NCBI GenBank assembly: GCA_965371855.1
Contig: CBDUZZ010000036.1
Location: forward strand, 1-44,419
Reading direction: 5' to 3'
Length of the DNA: 44,419 nucleotides
DNA from: JAADEM01 sp965371855
GTDB lineage: Bacteria > Bacteroidota > Bacteroidia > Bacteroidales > Marinilabiliaceae
The notes under the pieces are model-generated. The model was not told the DNA's origin. It ran no database searches and was given only the letters and a program-made list of their open reading frames with translations. Positions 1 to 6,843 of this stretch are shown piece after piece. Within the stretch, counting starts at the first letter, position 1. The number at the start of each line of letters is the position of its first letter. Position numbers and translations under genes: made by a program.

Positions 1-782
1 CTTTAGAATTACCAATGTTTATTGTACTTTTGGAACTGCGAAACTTGAGTTAATATAGCTTCAAACATTTTTTCTGAAACTGATTCAGAAGAAGAACATG
101 CAGAAGCAAATCTTATCTGGGGCATTATATTTGAAGACATACATCTTTTATCGGAAGCATCAAAGAGTTATTTTAAAGCTTTAGAATATTATCATGATCA
201 TCACTCATCACAATACTTTTATACCTTAATTGGATTAGCAAGAACTGTTACCGATAATGATTTATTTATGAAAAAGGCATATAGTTACTTAAAGGAAAAC
301 CCGGACAATTATCTTGAACGGCTTTACTATAACACAAAAGCTTGTATAGCTAATGATGCTCTAACAAAGCACCAGCTATTTTTAAAATTTTTACATAAAT
401 ATTACAATTCAGGCTCTATCAGAGAACAAATAAATATGTATTCTTCTGTGGCTTTGAGTTGTTGTATGGTGGGAAAGAATGATTCTGCCATTTATTATAT
501 AAGACAAGCAAACCCTCTTATAGAAACCAATACTGTTCATAACTCAAAAATTATTCATTATTATTTAATAAAATCTTTTATCTATTTCAATGACAGCCAG
601 TTCAATGTTGCGGAATGACTAATAAACAAACTGCCAATCTGTTAGGCGTTACTTATGATGCAGTAAAAAAAGCAAAAAGAAAATTGAAAATAGTATTTAA
701 TCTCAAAAACGTTGATACATTATCGGATTGTCTTTATATGTTTTATTTTATTTCACCCCCACGTACTAAGAATCTTGTTTGA
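1..782 (+). pseudogene. Broken TPR plus LuxR-like HTH regulator
   Basis: This is what is left of a Bacteroidota regulator with N-terminal TPR-like helices and a C-terminal LuxR/GerE-like helix-turn-helix. One reading frame is open from 49 to 618 and contains alpha-helical repeat sequence with many Tyr, Ala and Leu. It stops at 616-618. A second frame, 615-782, encodes an HTH with the segment MTNKQTANLLGVTYDAVKKA followed by a basic helix. The usual transmembrane and coiled-coil region between TPR and HTH is missing, so a deletion plus a frameshift joined the two parts. The frame is also lost before position 49. Intact relatives often sense and regulate adjacent surface or secretion loci, so it may once have controlled the peptide genes that follow. 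That role is inference; the broken state is seen directly. Confidence 0.7.
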
Positions 783-839
783 AAAACATCGTTTTTTTTA
801 CATTTTTCATTATCCTTATTTATAGTTATTTACAACACT

Positions 840-890
840 AAGTACCCAATATCCCCCCCCCCTTAAATTAGAAGTACCCAATTTTCCCCC
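840..890. repeat. Two direct repeats ending in C tracts, including C10
   Basis: The decamer AAGTACCCAA occurs at 840 and again at 872. The first copy runs into a tract of ten C residues (853-862) and the second into five (886-890). A C10 homopolymer is conspicuous in such AT-rich DNA. It lies between the dead regulator and the first peptide gene, so length changes there could alter promoter spacing. Confidence 0.7.
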
Positions 891-894
891 ATGC

Positions 895-902
895 TAAATT
901 TG
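895..902 (+). promoter_or_regulatory. Candidate Bacteroidota -7 element for the first peptide gene
   Basis: The octamer TAAATTTG matches the Bacteroidota -7 consensus TAnnTTTG. It would place transcription start roughly 50 bases before the ATG at 962. No convincing TTTG -33 element is visible at the usual spacing, so this is a weak call. Confidence 0.3.
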
Positions 903-961
903 GATGTATGCACATCTTTTATCTTATTTGTTACAACATACCAATATAAAATCTGAATAAA

Positions 962-1225
962 ATGAATAAGAAAGTAAAAAACAAATTAATCGCAATCATT
1001 TTGGCAATAGGATTATTTCATGCTGTTACATTTAATCCTAAAATAGATAATACCACAATCTCTCTTCAAGATGTTATTGCATTAGCAAGTGATAATTATT
1101 TGGAAGCAGATACTATTGTATTTTATCCACCTTTCCCACCACCGGGAAACCCAAGACCTTATCCTGACACAATACCTCCATCCTCAAATCCTTTTATCCG
1201 TTTTATTGAAACAATTTTGCAGTGA
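962..1225 (+). CDS. NVEALA-like secreted peptide precursor, proline-rich
   Basis: This 87-residue protein has a Lys-rich start, a hydrophobic segment at about residues 9-24, and the motif SLQDVIALAS at 34-43. That motif matches the ENVEALA box of the Bacteroidota NVEALA family in both sequence and position. The C-terminal part has no cysteine and is instead Pro-rich (PPFPPPGNPRP), ending in a short amphipathic tail. It is the first of five such genes in the locus and the only one without its own downstream propeller; a heptamer repeat array follows its stop codon. The function is unknown. Membership of the family rests on the leader layout only, since the C-terminus is unlike its neighbours. 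Confidence 0.7.
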   Translation: MNKKVKNKLIAIILAIGLFHAVTFNPKIDNTTISLQDVIALASDNYLEADTIVFYPPFPPPGNPRPYPDTIPPSSNPFIRFIETILQ

Positions 1226-1227
1226 GT

Positions 1228-1312
1228 AGTTCAAGGTTCAAAGTTTCAGGTTTCTTGTTTCAAGGTCAAAGGTTTTAACCCGAAACAAGAAACTCAGAAC
1301 CCGAAACAAAAA
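1228..1312. repeat. Heptamer array of the GGTTCAA type with an inverted half
   Basis: From just after the stop codon at 1223-1225 the sequence runs in variants of a 7-bp unit (AGTTCAA, GGTTCAA, AGTTTCA, GGTTTCT and so on). It then switches to the complementary type (AACCCGA, AACAAGA), so the array can fold back on itself. The 1226-1584 gap contains this array, a possible short open frame at 1385 and the control region of the next peptide gene, and nothing else I recognise. Confidence 0.75.
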
Positions 1313-1384
1313 CCTTTGCGCTCTTTAAAATACAGTTTTCTTTGTGCCCTTTGCGATACAAACATTAAAAAAGGAGAAACCAAC

Positions 1385-1426
1385 ATGAATAGACACAAAA
1401 TCAGCATTAAACATCAATTCCGTTAG
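1385..1426 (+). other. Possible 13-codon leader ORF upstream of peptide gene 2
   Basis: A 13-residue frame (MNRHKISIKHQFR) starts 8-12 bases after a purine-rich AAGGAG sequence. Strong Shine-Dalgarno sequences are uncommon in Bacteroidota. A second short frame with AGGAGG lies at the matching place before the peptide gene at 4611. The peptides differ in sequence, so a regulatory leader or chance are both open. Confidence 0.2.
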
Positions 1427-1437
1427 CTCCCCCTTTA

Positions 1438-1584
1438 TGGAGGACAAAGATATATAAATAATCGCCTGTTTTAGCAGCACCGCAGAAAAATTATCATTTG
1501 ATAACTGGTGTACAGAGTGGTAGCCGGAAATATGTTTTCCGGCAAAAAATTCGACACAAGTTTTAAACAATTAAATTTAGTAAA
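1438..1584 (+). promoter_or_regulatory. Control region duplicated before peptide genes 2 and 4
   Basis: This region and 4405-4610 share blocks in the same order: GGAGG..ACAAAGATA, then CGCCTGTTTT, then TTGATAACT.GTGTACAGAG, then a hairpin, then AAATTTA directly before the ATG. Here the hairpin is GCCGGAAA/TTTCCGGC at 1523-1543 with a 5-base loop. The conservation goes well beyond a core promoter and continues into the leader-coding sequence, so it was copied with the gene. It probably holds the promoter and a structured 5' untranslated region. Confidence 0.55.
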
Positions 1585-1827
1585 ATGAAAAAGAAAATTT
1601 ATAAATTCGTTTCTGTTGCGGTAATAGCCGTGGCAATGACAGTGAGCTTTCAGATGAGTAAGGCTAATAGTGCAACAACACTAACTATGGAGAATGTGGA
1701 GGCTTTGGCAATGGCTGGTGGTGATGAATATTCAGACGAAACTGATGGAAACTGTTGTGCAAGTGCAGAGATAGAATATTGTTATTATAATGGCGTATCA
1801 TATTATGCTTCAAAAGAATGTGATTAA
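1585..1827 (+). CDS. NVEALA-family Cys-containing peptide precursor
   Basis: This 80-residue protein is a textbook NVEALA protein. It has a basic start, a hydrophobic segment at residues 8-22, an SKA site at 25-27, and LTMENVEALAMAGG at 33-46. The C-terminal 34 residues are acidic and aromatic with four cysteines (NCC, EYC, EC). Its first 27 residues are nearly identical to those of the peptide at 4611, while the C-terminal parts differ completely, so a conserved leader carries variable cargo. The likely fate is export across the inner membrane. Cleavage could be at SKA, at the ALA of the NVEALA box, or after the GG. It is followed by a hairpin and a propeller lipoprotein gene. The mature function is unknown. 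Confidence 0.85.
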   Translation: MKKKIYKFVSVAVIAVAMTVSFQMSKANSATTLTMENVEALAMAGGDEYSDETDGNCCASAEIEYCYYNGVSYYASKECD

Positions 1828-1840
1828 AATTAAATCTAAA

Positions 1841-1868
1841 TAGGGCAGACATTTATATGTCTGCCTTA
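1841..1868 (+). terminator. Hairpin between peptide gene 2 and its propeller gene
   Basis: The arms GGCAGACAT and ATGTCTGCC (1844-1852 and 1857-1865) pair perfectly around a 4-base loop, and outer bases extend the stem. TTATTTT follows. It lies 13 bases after the peptide stop codon and 37 before the propeller start. This fits a partial terminator or processing site that gives more peptide than propeller mRNA. Confidence 0.65.
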
Positions 1869-1904
1869 TTTTAAAATACAAATGTAAATTTAACAACAAT
1901 TATT

Positions 1905-2945
1905 ATGAAAAAGATAAGTTTTATTATTATAGTTACAATTACACTTTCCTCATGTGTTAACAGTGTATATAGAGATGACTTACAATCAGGGGTAGTTTCT
2001 TTATCCGATTTTCCACAGCAAAAAATATCATGCGACACTATTGCCGAGGTAATAATTAAACAACATGCAGATATCAACCTAATCGATTCCTTTTTATTTA
2101 ATAACACTTACACTAATACTGATGGTATAGTTCAAGTGCATGACCTAAACGGTAAACAAATTACAACTTTTGGTAAAAGAGGCAAAGGGCCTGAGGAATT
2201 AATCTATGGGCTAAATGCTGATATTAATTTTTCAAAGCAACTTTACTATCTTTATGATATGAACTTAAGAAAGATAATAGAATATAAATATAACACAGGT
2301 GATTCATTAACAGTTTCCGTAAATAAGATATATCATATTAAACAAAACCAAGGCTTAATAAATGTATTAGATAACAGCAGGTATATAAGCACTATTTATA
2401 AAAAAGAGGGACTTATGGGAATATTCAGTTTTAACAGTGATAAACCGGAAGCTTATCTGGGCAGTTACCCTGTTAATATAAATGTTGTCAACAATTTATC
2501 AAGAAGGTTACAAGGAAGTTTTGCAATTAATAAAGGAAATAATAAAATTATATTCGTAAGTTTTCATTTTGGGTATATTGCATGTTATGATTTAAATAGC
2601 TTAAAAACACAATGGGAACTTTTATTAACAAAACCATACATTAAATTAGAACAAGGGAAAATCTATTTCAATAAAAAGAACCATAAGGAAGGTTTTAATT
2701 CAATAAAAACAATTAACAATAATATCTATACCCTTTACAAAGATAAAACAGAGTACGAACTACGTAACTGGAGAGAACACCCCGGCCATAATAAAATATT
2801 AGTGTTCAATATTAATGGAAAACCAATAAAAGAATACATACTTGATAAGAAAATTATATCGTTTACTATTAATAAACAAGAGGATGTTATTTATGCCATT
2901 GGAATTCATAATCAACGGTATTACATATTGAGATTTAATTTATAA
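1905..2945 (+). CDS. 6-bladed beta-propeller lipoprotein, TolB-like
   Basis: This 346-residue protein has a lipoprotein signal peptide ending in LSSC with the lipid Cys at residue 17. The body is rich in beta-strand repeats. It carries the TFGKRGKGPEEL turn typical of the Bacteroidota 6-bladed propeller/TolB-like family (PF15869 type). It should be a lipid-anchored periplasmic or surface protein. It is the second gene after the NVEALA peptide at 1585, and the next gene, a thioredoxin-like lipoprotein, starts 14 bases after its stop. In this family the neighbour is often an NVEALA protein, so a binding or recognition role towards the peptide is plausible but unproven. No catalytic residues are evident. 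Confidence 0.8.
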   Translation: MKKISFIIIVTITLSSCVNSVYRDDLQSGVVSLSDFPQQKISCDTIAEVIIKQHADINLIDSFLFNNTYTNTDGIVQVHDLNGKQITTFGKRGKGPEELIYGLNADINFSKQLYYLYDMNLRKIIEYKYNTGDSLTVSVNKIYHIKQNQGLINVLDNSRYISTIYKKEGLMGIFSFNSDKPEAYLGSYPVNINVVNNLSRRLQGSFAINKGNNKIIFVSFHFGYIACYDLNSLKTQWELLLTKPYIKLEQGKIYFNKKNHKEGFNSIKTINNNIYTLYKDKTEYELRNWREHPGHNKILVFNINGKPIKEYILDKKIISFTINKQEDVIYAIGIHNQRYYILRFNL

Positions 2946-2959
2946 TTAATGTGATACAA

Positions 2960-3499
2960 ATGAAACTGAGATACATTATAATAGGTTTCTACCTGATAAT
3001 ACTATTTTCATGTAATAATGATAATAGAAATATGACTGTTGATATAGTTACCCGTTTCATAAACAAAGAACTTATTGTTCCGGATACTATTGATATGTTT
3101 ATGTTTGATAAGTGCCTGAAAAACAATGATATGCCCCACAAAAACAAATTAAGCATAATTACTTATGTAAATGGTAACTGTGGCAAATGCGTAGAACAAA
3201 TGTTTTTATGGGACGAATATATGAATAAGAACAATTTAAAAGATAGTATCTCATTATTGATTTTTGTTAATGCTTTTGACTATTCAATATTTGAATATCA
3301 TACGGAAGAAGCAAAATTTAAATATCCTGTTTTCCACGATAGAAGTAATTATTTTTTTATATCGAATAATTTACCTGAAAAAAATCACTTTCAAACATTC
3401 TTAGTTGATTCTAATAATTTAGTTCAAGCAATTGGAAACCCAATAATTAATTCTAATATTTCAGATCTCTATTTGAAGATAATCCAAAAGACAAAATAA
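2960..3499 (+). CDS. Thioredoxin-like lipoprotein with CGKC
   Basis: I place the start at the ATG at 2960 rather than the in-frame GTG at 2951, which gives 179 residues. The signal peptide ends in LFSC with the lipid Cys at 18. The sequence SIITYVNGNCGKCVEQM has the strand plus CxxC arrangement of a thioredoxin or TlpA-like fold, at about residues 69-85. The rest (PVFHDRSNYF, FLVDSNN) fits the later strands of that fold. A periplasmic thiol-disulfide role is likely, although the cis-proline is not obvious. It follows the propeller gene closely, and the adjacent peptide has four cysteines. Oxidation or reduction of that peptide is therefore a reasonable guess, not shown. Confidence 0.65.
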   Translation: MKLRYIIIGFYLIILFSCNNDNRNMTVDIVTRFINKELIVPDTIDMFMFDKCLKNNDMPHKNKLSIITYVNGNCGKCVEQMFLWDEYMNKNNLKDSISLLIFVNAFDYSIFEYHTEEAKFKYPVFHDRSNYFFISNNLPEKNHFQTFLVDSNNLVQAIGNPIINSNISDLYLKIIQKTK

Positions 3500-3518
3500 A
3501 TAATAACTATAGTCCTCA

Positions 3519-3944
3519 ATGACCAATAAACTCCTTCTACGCACAGCCGAAAAACTGTTTTACATAGTTGCCGCCGGTTGGGGTGTTTATCTGTTTGCTA
3601 CGGCTTTCTGTTTTTCAGCCTACAAAATTCCATCCGGCTCAATGCTTCCCAACATACAAGCCGGTGTTTGGATTGGAGTAGACAAGGCAGGTTACGGCAG
3701 TGTTGTAAGGTTATTTGGCAAAGAGGTAAACACTCCTAAATTCAGAGATATAAAGCGTGGCGATGTAATAGTGTTTCATTTTCCTGAGGGAGATACGGTA
3801 TTGGTATCCGACCCGGCTAAGAATTTTTATGAGGTAAAACGTTGGTTAATGTTTAAACAAAAACTTGAAGATATGCCGTTACAAAGTGAAACGGTTCACT
3901 TACCTATAAGTTATCGATTGACAAATATTACAAAAAAAATCTGA
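3519..3944 (+). pseudogene. lepB: Truncated signal peptidase I
   Basis: The 141 residues match the N-terminal 40 percent of the intact enzyme at 8797, with long stretches of near-identical DNA around 3620-3780. The signal anchor and the YKIPSGSMLP box with the nucleophile Ser41 are present. The frame stops before the catalytic-lysine box (KRCVGLPGD in the paralogue) and the GDNR box, so the Ser-Lys dyad cannot form. A conserved Asp after the Ser box is Val here (AGVWIG against AGDWIG). It starts 19 bases after the thioredoxin-like gene. It is best read as a decaying duplicate. A non-catalytic role cannot be excluded. Confidence 0.8.
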
Positions 3945-4084
3945 GCCCTACACAACGCAGCACATCTAACATCCGGCATTTTGTCACGTTTTCGTCACGC
4001 TCTGTCACACTTTATTCCGCTCAAAAATTCGTGTAGTTTACAAAAAAATTGTTCTTTAGTATTTTTAAATAAAACTATACGAGA

Positions 4085-4309
4085 ATGAAAAAGAGAGCAA
4101 AAATCACCTTTATTCTGTTTTTTGGAATACTTTATTTAACCATTACCGGCATTGCGCCGGAACAAATTAACAGCCCAACAACCATTAACCTTATTGAACT
4201 TTCGCATGTGGCCTATGCTAATGGAGAGGATGAGGAGGAAGATCCCATAATTGTACCTGAATCAGAAGGTGGAATGCTGGAAAGTATATTGGAAATATTT
4301 GGGCTATAA
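4085..4309 (+). CDS. NVEALA-like acidic peptide precursor
   Basis: This 74-residue protein has a basic start, a hydrophobic segment at about 7-23, and LIELSHVAYANGED at 36-49. AYA at 43-45 occupies the place of ALA in the NVEALA box. The C-terminal part is strongly acidic (EDEEEDPI) and lacks cysteine, ending in a short hydrophobic helix (MLESILEIFGL). It belongs with the other leader peptides by layout and position but is divergent. No propeller follows directly; the next gene is another peptide precursor at 4611. The ATG follows an AT-rich stretch without a Shine-Dalgarno sequence, normal for this phylum. Confidence 0.65.
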   Translation: MKKRAKITFILFFGILYLTITGIAPEQINSPTTINLIELSHVAYANGEDEEEDPIIVPESEGGMLESILEIFGL

Positions 4310-4350
4310 CTCAAAAGAATAACGCAAATGTATCCATTAATGGGAAAAAG

Positions 4351-4407
4351 AACAGGAGGTGTTTCGAAATGCAAAATCGCCAACCTCCTGTTCGCACTCC
4401 CTTTTAA
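4351..4407 (+). other. Inverted repeat and short Shine-Dalgarno ORF before peptide gene 4
   Basis: The decamers AACAGGAGGT (4351) and ACCTCCTGTT (4383) are perfect inverted repeats with a 22-base loop. Overlapping them is a 12-residue frame at 4369-4407 (MQNRQPPVRTPF) whose ATG lies 8 bases after AGGAGGT. In the folded form that ribosome site would be paired. A similar but unrelated short frame precedes the peptide gene at 1585. This could be a translation-coupled leader, or coincidence. Confidence 0.3.
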
Positions 4408-4610
4408 CAAAAGAAAGGAGGTAATGTGACAAAGATAAGATAAAATAGAACACCCGCCTGTTTTAATGACACTACTGAAATATTCTAAAAATAATTTCGG
4501 GTTATCTATTGATAACTAGTGTACAGAGCGGAACCGGCACTACACTTTTGCCTGTGTGGCCGGAAGGTTTTTTTAGGCAAGGAGTTTTTAAACATATTAA
4601 ATTTAATACA
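4405..4610 (+). promoter_or_regulatory. Second copy of the peptide control region
   Basis: This is the counterpart of 1438-1584, with the same ordered blocks (GGAGG, ACAAAGATA, CGCCTGTTTT, TTGATAACT.GTGTACAGAG). Its hairpin at 4534-4563 pairs CCGGC.CTACAC with GTGTGGCCGG and is followed by seven T, so here it resembles a leader terminator. The stem sequence differs from copy 1 while the fold is kept, which argues that the structure matters. Confidence 0.5.
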
Positions 4611-4838
4611 ATGAGAAAGAAACTTTATAAATTCGTTTCTGTTGCGGTAATAGCCGTGGCAATGACAGTTAGTTTTCAGATGAGTAAGGCTGACAACTCA
4701 ACTGTTTTGTCACTTAAAAGTGTAATCTCGTCTGCATTAGCAAGTGGAGGGGAGGGCAATATTCCAAGTCTGTGTGGATTTGCTGCTGATGGTGTTTGTT
4801 GTGAAACAGGCAGCTCATGCTATTGTTTACCAGATTAA
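4611..4838 (+). CDS. NVEALA-family Cys-rich peptide precursor
   Basis: I start at the ATG at 4611 because it aligns with the peptide at 1585; the longer frame from 4509 would read through the control region. The 75 residues have a leader nearly identical to that of 1585 through residue 27 (FVSVAVIAVAMTVSFQMSKA). They continue with SLKSVISSALASGG at 34-47, where the ALA and GG of the box are kept but NVE is not. The C-terminal 28 residues carry five cysteines (LCG, VCC, SCYC), a compact spacing suited to disulfides or metal binding. A palindromic hairpin and a DUF4221-type propeller follow. Confidence 0.8.
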   Translation: MRKKLYKFVSVAVIAVAMTVSFQMSKADNSTVLSLKSVISSALASGGEGNIPSLCGFAADGVCCETGSSCYCLPD

Positions 4839-4852
4839 GAAGAAATATCATA

Positions 4853-4876
4853 TGGGTCACTGAATTCAGTGACCCA
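4853..4876 (+). terminator. Perfect 24-base palindrome between peptide gene 4 and its propeller
   Basis: The arms TGGGTCACTGAA and TTCAGTGACCCA are perfectly complementary with no spacer. It lies 14 bases after the peptide stop and 30 before the propeller ATG, the same position as the hairpins at 1841 and 6844. No long T run follows, so an mRNA-processing or stabilising role is as likely as termination. Confidence 0.6.
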
Positions 4877-4906
4877 ATTATTAACCTCAAAAGAATTATC
4901 ATTAAA

Positions 4907-6058
4907 ATGAGACATCTATTAATCGTTATTATTTCTGTTGTACTTTTATCTTGTAACATTTCATCAAAAGATAAAAAAAGATCAAGTTTTGCTAAACCTT
5001 CATATCAAACCAATCTGGTAGCAACCGATAAAAAATTAAGCTTTAAACTAAATAGCAATATCATCAATAAGTCGAACTGTATAATTCCATACACATCTCC
5101 TGATTCTTCAAATTATCTCTATTATTTAAGTGGATATACAAATAAGATTTGCGTTTTCAACATTGATTCTCAAAAACTCATTAACACAATAGAACTGCAA
5201 CAACGAGGACCAAACGGAGTCGGGAATGTAAACGGGTTCGAAGTTATAAATAGTGATAGTATATACATAACCTCTAACTTCAGAAAAAGATTATATTTAA
5301 TAAATCCACAAGGTAAATTAATCTCATATTTAGATTACTCAAAGTACAAACAAGATTATCTCATCAATGCTCCCAATACCCGCTCGTTAGAAAATATGCG
5401 AATAGGCTTTAAAGATTCTAAAATATATCTGCCATATTATCCAGGATACGATGAAGGTAACTATAAAAGAATCCCTCCGGAAAATATACGATTTGTTGCT
5501 ATATTGGACACACTAAATAAAACAGCCGAAACCTTAAACATCGGATTTCCAAAAGATTATTGGAAAAAAAGCTATTATCCAACATTCTTTGGTTTTTTTA
5601 TATATAAAGAAATTTTTTACATTAACTATATGTATAACAACCGGGTTTTAACATCTACTGATTCAGAAAACTGGAAAAGTTATAATATTTCAAGTAAATA
5701 TGCCAATATAGGTAAATACATTCCACGAGGAGAAGGACTAAATACTGATTATGCCCGATTGGTTGCCGACCCTTATAAAAATATATTCTATAGATTTGTT
5801 CGCCACAAACAGGCTATAATAAAAGGAAGAACAATGATTGATTTAATTCGTTATCCACAAAAGTTTTCAATTATTATACTTAACAATAAATTGGAGATAA
5901 TTGGCGAAACTATTTTTCCTGCCGATATATACGACATGCATGGATATTTTATTACAAAAGATGGCTTGTATCTGTCACTCAGTAATCCGTTCAACCATAA
6001 TTATAATGAAGATTTACTTGAATTTCAACTGTTTAATTTAGAAAAAGATGAAGAGTAG
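4907..6058 (+). CDS. 6-bladed beta-propeller lipoprotein, DUF4221 type
   Basis: The ATG at 4907 is preferred over the longer frame from 4817 because it begins a clean lipoprotein signal (VVLLSC, lipid Cys at 16). The 383-residue protein has repeated beta-strand segments. The phrase LQQRGPNGVGNV is characteristic of the Bacteroidota DUF4221 propeller family. It is predicted to be lipid-anchored in the periplasm or on the surface. It follows the Cys-rich peptide at 4611 and overlaps the next gene, a CxxC lipoprotein, by 11 bases. That overlap implies translational coupling. Its sequence is only distantly related to the other two propellers here, as if each peptide has its own partner. Confidence 0.8.
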   Translation: MRHLLIVIISVVLLSCNISSKDKKRSSFAKPSYQTNLVATDKKLSFKLNSNIINKSNCIIPYTSPDSSNYLYYLSGYTNKICVFNIDSQKLINTIELQQRGPNGVGNVNGFEVINSDSIYITSNFRKRLYLINPQGKLISYLDYSKYKQDYLINAPNTRSLENMRIGFKDSKIYLPYYPGYDEGNYKRIPPENIRFVAILDTLNKTAETLNIGFPKDYWKKSYYPTFFGFFIYKEIFYINYMYNNRVLTSTDSENWKSYNISSKYANIGKYIPRGEGLNTDYARLVADPYKNIFYRFVRHKQAIIKGRTMIDLIRYPQKFSIIILNNKLEIIGETIFPADIYDMHGYFITKDGLYLSLSNPFNHNYNEDLLEFQLFNLEKDEE

Positions 6059-6500
6059 CATTTTATTATTAACTTTGATTATTGCAATATTGTCTGCTTG
6101 CAATAATACAGAGAATAAAGAAAAAGATTTAAAAACTTTAGAAATACTAAGTCAATTAGCCCCTAACGCAGATTTTTCCCAGAAAATAATTGTTCTTATT
6201 ATTCCTTTTGATGGTTGTGTTTCCTGTTTTACAGAAGCAACAAAACTAATACAGGAAGTCCTCAATGATTCAGGGATAGTAATAATGCCAAATATTCATA
6301 AAAGAAGAGTAAATAACTTTAGTGAAAATATTGGAATTGATAGAGATGATATTATTATTGACACACTTAGACTTACAATTATAAACAAACTAATTGACAT
6401 AAATCCTAAAATATTTATAGTAAATAAACATAAAATAGTCTATTCAAATATAGTAGAATTACAAAGTATTAATGAAATTAGAACTACAGTATTCAGATAG
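6048..6500 (+). CDS. Small thioredoxin-like lipoprotein with CVSC
   Basis: The 150 residues begin with a lipoprotein signal ending in LSAC (Cys 18). The segment IIVLIIPFDGCVSCFTEATK places a CxxC directly after a hydrophobic strand, as in thioredoxin-fold proteins, at about residues 45-64. The rest is short for TlpA-like enzymes (usually over 160 residues), and no cis-Pro motif is clear. It overlaps the propeller gene by 11 bases and is the functional counterpart of the CGKC protein at 2960. Together with the Cys-rich peptide three genes upstream it suggests thiol chemistry in the periplasm. Confidence 0.6.
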   Translation: MKSSILLLTLIIAILSACNNTENKEKDLKTLEILSQLAPNADFSQKIIVLIIPFDGCVSCFTEATKLIQEVLNDSGIVIMPNIHKRRVNNFSENIGIDRDDIIIDTLRLTIINKLIDINPKIFIVNKHKIVYSNIVELQSINEIRTTVFR

Positions 6501-6570
6501 AATTATATCAGCTTATTTGATAGAATTTGGTTTTCCAACTAATTTTATCCAAAAATCATTGAAAGAATAA

Positions 6571-6813
6571 ATGAAGAATAGCATGAGTAAAGCTAACAGT
6601 GTAACCACACTTACTATGGAAAATGTTGAGGCGTTGGCTATGGCAGTTGGAGAACTTGGATGTCCTGGAGGCTCCTGTAATTGGTATGACTCGCAGTGGG
6701 TACTGAATCCTAATACAAATGATTATGAATGGACAGAAGTATTAGTATGTTCTTCCTGTTGTGCGGAAGGACAGAGTGCAAATTGCAGTATGACTGGATG
6801 TGAATGTTATTAA
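6571..6813 (+). CDS. NVEALA-family peptide without its hydrophobic leader
   Basis: This 80-residue protein has the box LTMENVEALAMAVG at 14-27 and a C-terminal region with eight cysteines (CPGGSC, CSSCC, NC, GCEC). Compared with 1585, the hydrophobic leader is missing: MKNS is fused directly to MSKANS, so about 18-20 residues of membrane segment have been deleted in frame. As it stands it should not be exported by Sec. No better start is visible just upstream. It may be a non-functional remnant whose cargo is still open, or an unusual cytoplasmic form. It is followed by the best hairpin of the set and by a third propeller gene. It also lacks the duplicated control region seen at 1438 and 4405. 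Confidence 0.75.
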   Translation: MKNSMSKANSVTTLTMENVEALAMAVGELGCPGGSCNWYDSQWVLNPNTNDYEWTEVLVCSSCCAEGQSANCSMTGCECY

Positions 6814-6843
6814 AAGTTCTGATATTGTCCTGATTTTATTGGA

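Noticed and set aside
1325..1570. Minus-strand frame of 81 codons between peptide genes 1 and 2.
   Set aside because: It runs antisense through repeat DNA and the duplicated control region, has no recognisable motif, and its counterpart at 4405-4610 is not open.
4509..4610. N-terminal extension of the peptide at 4611.
   Set aside because: The extension reads through the conserved control region and hairpin; the start at 4611 aligns exactly with the paralogue at 1585.
962..6813. Radical-SAM or double-glycine (C39) peptide system.
   Set aside because: The peptides look like RiPP precursors, but no radical SAM, LanM, YcaO or C39 transporter gene is present in the window.
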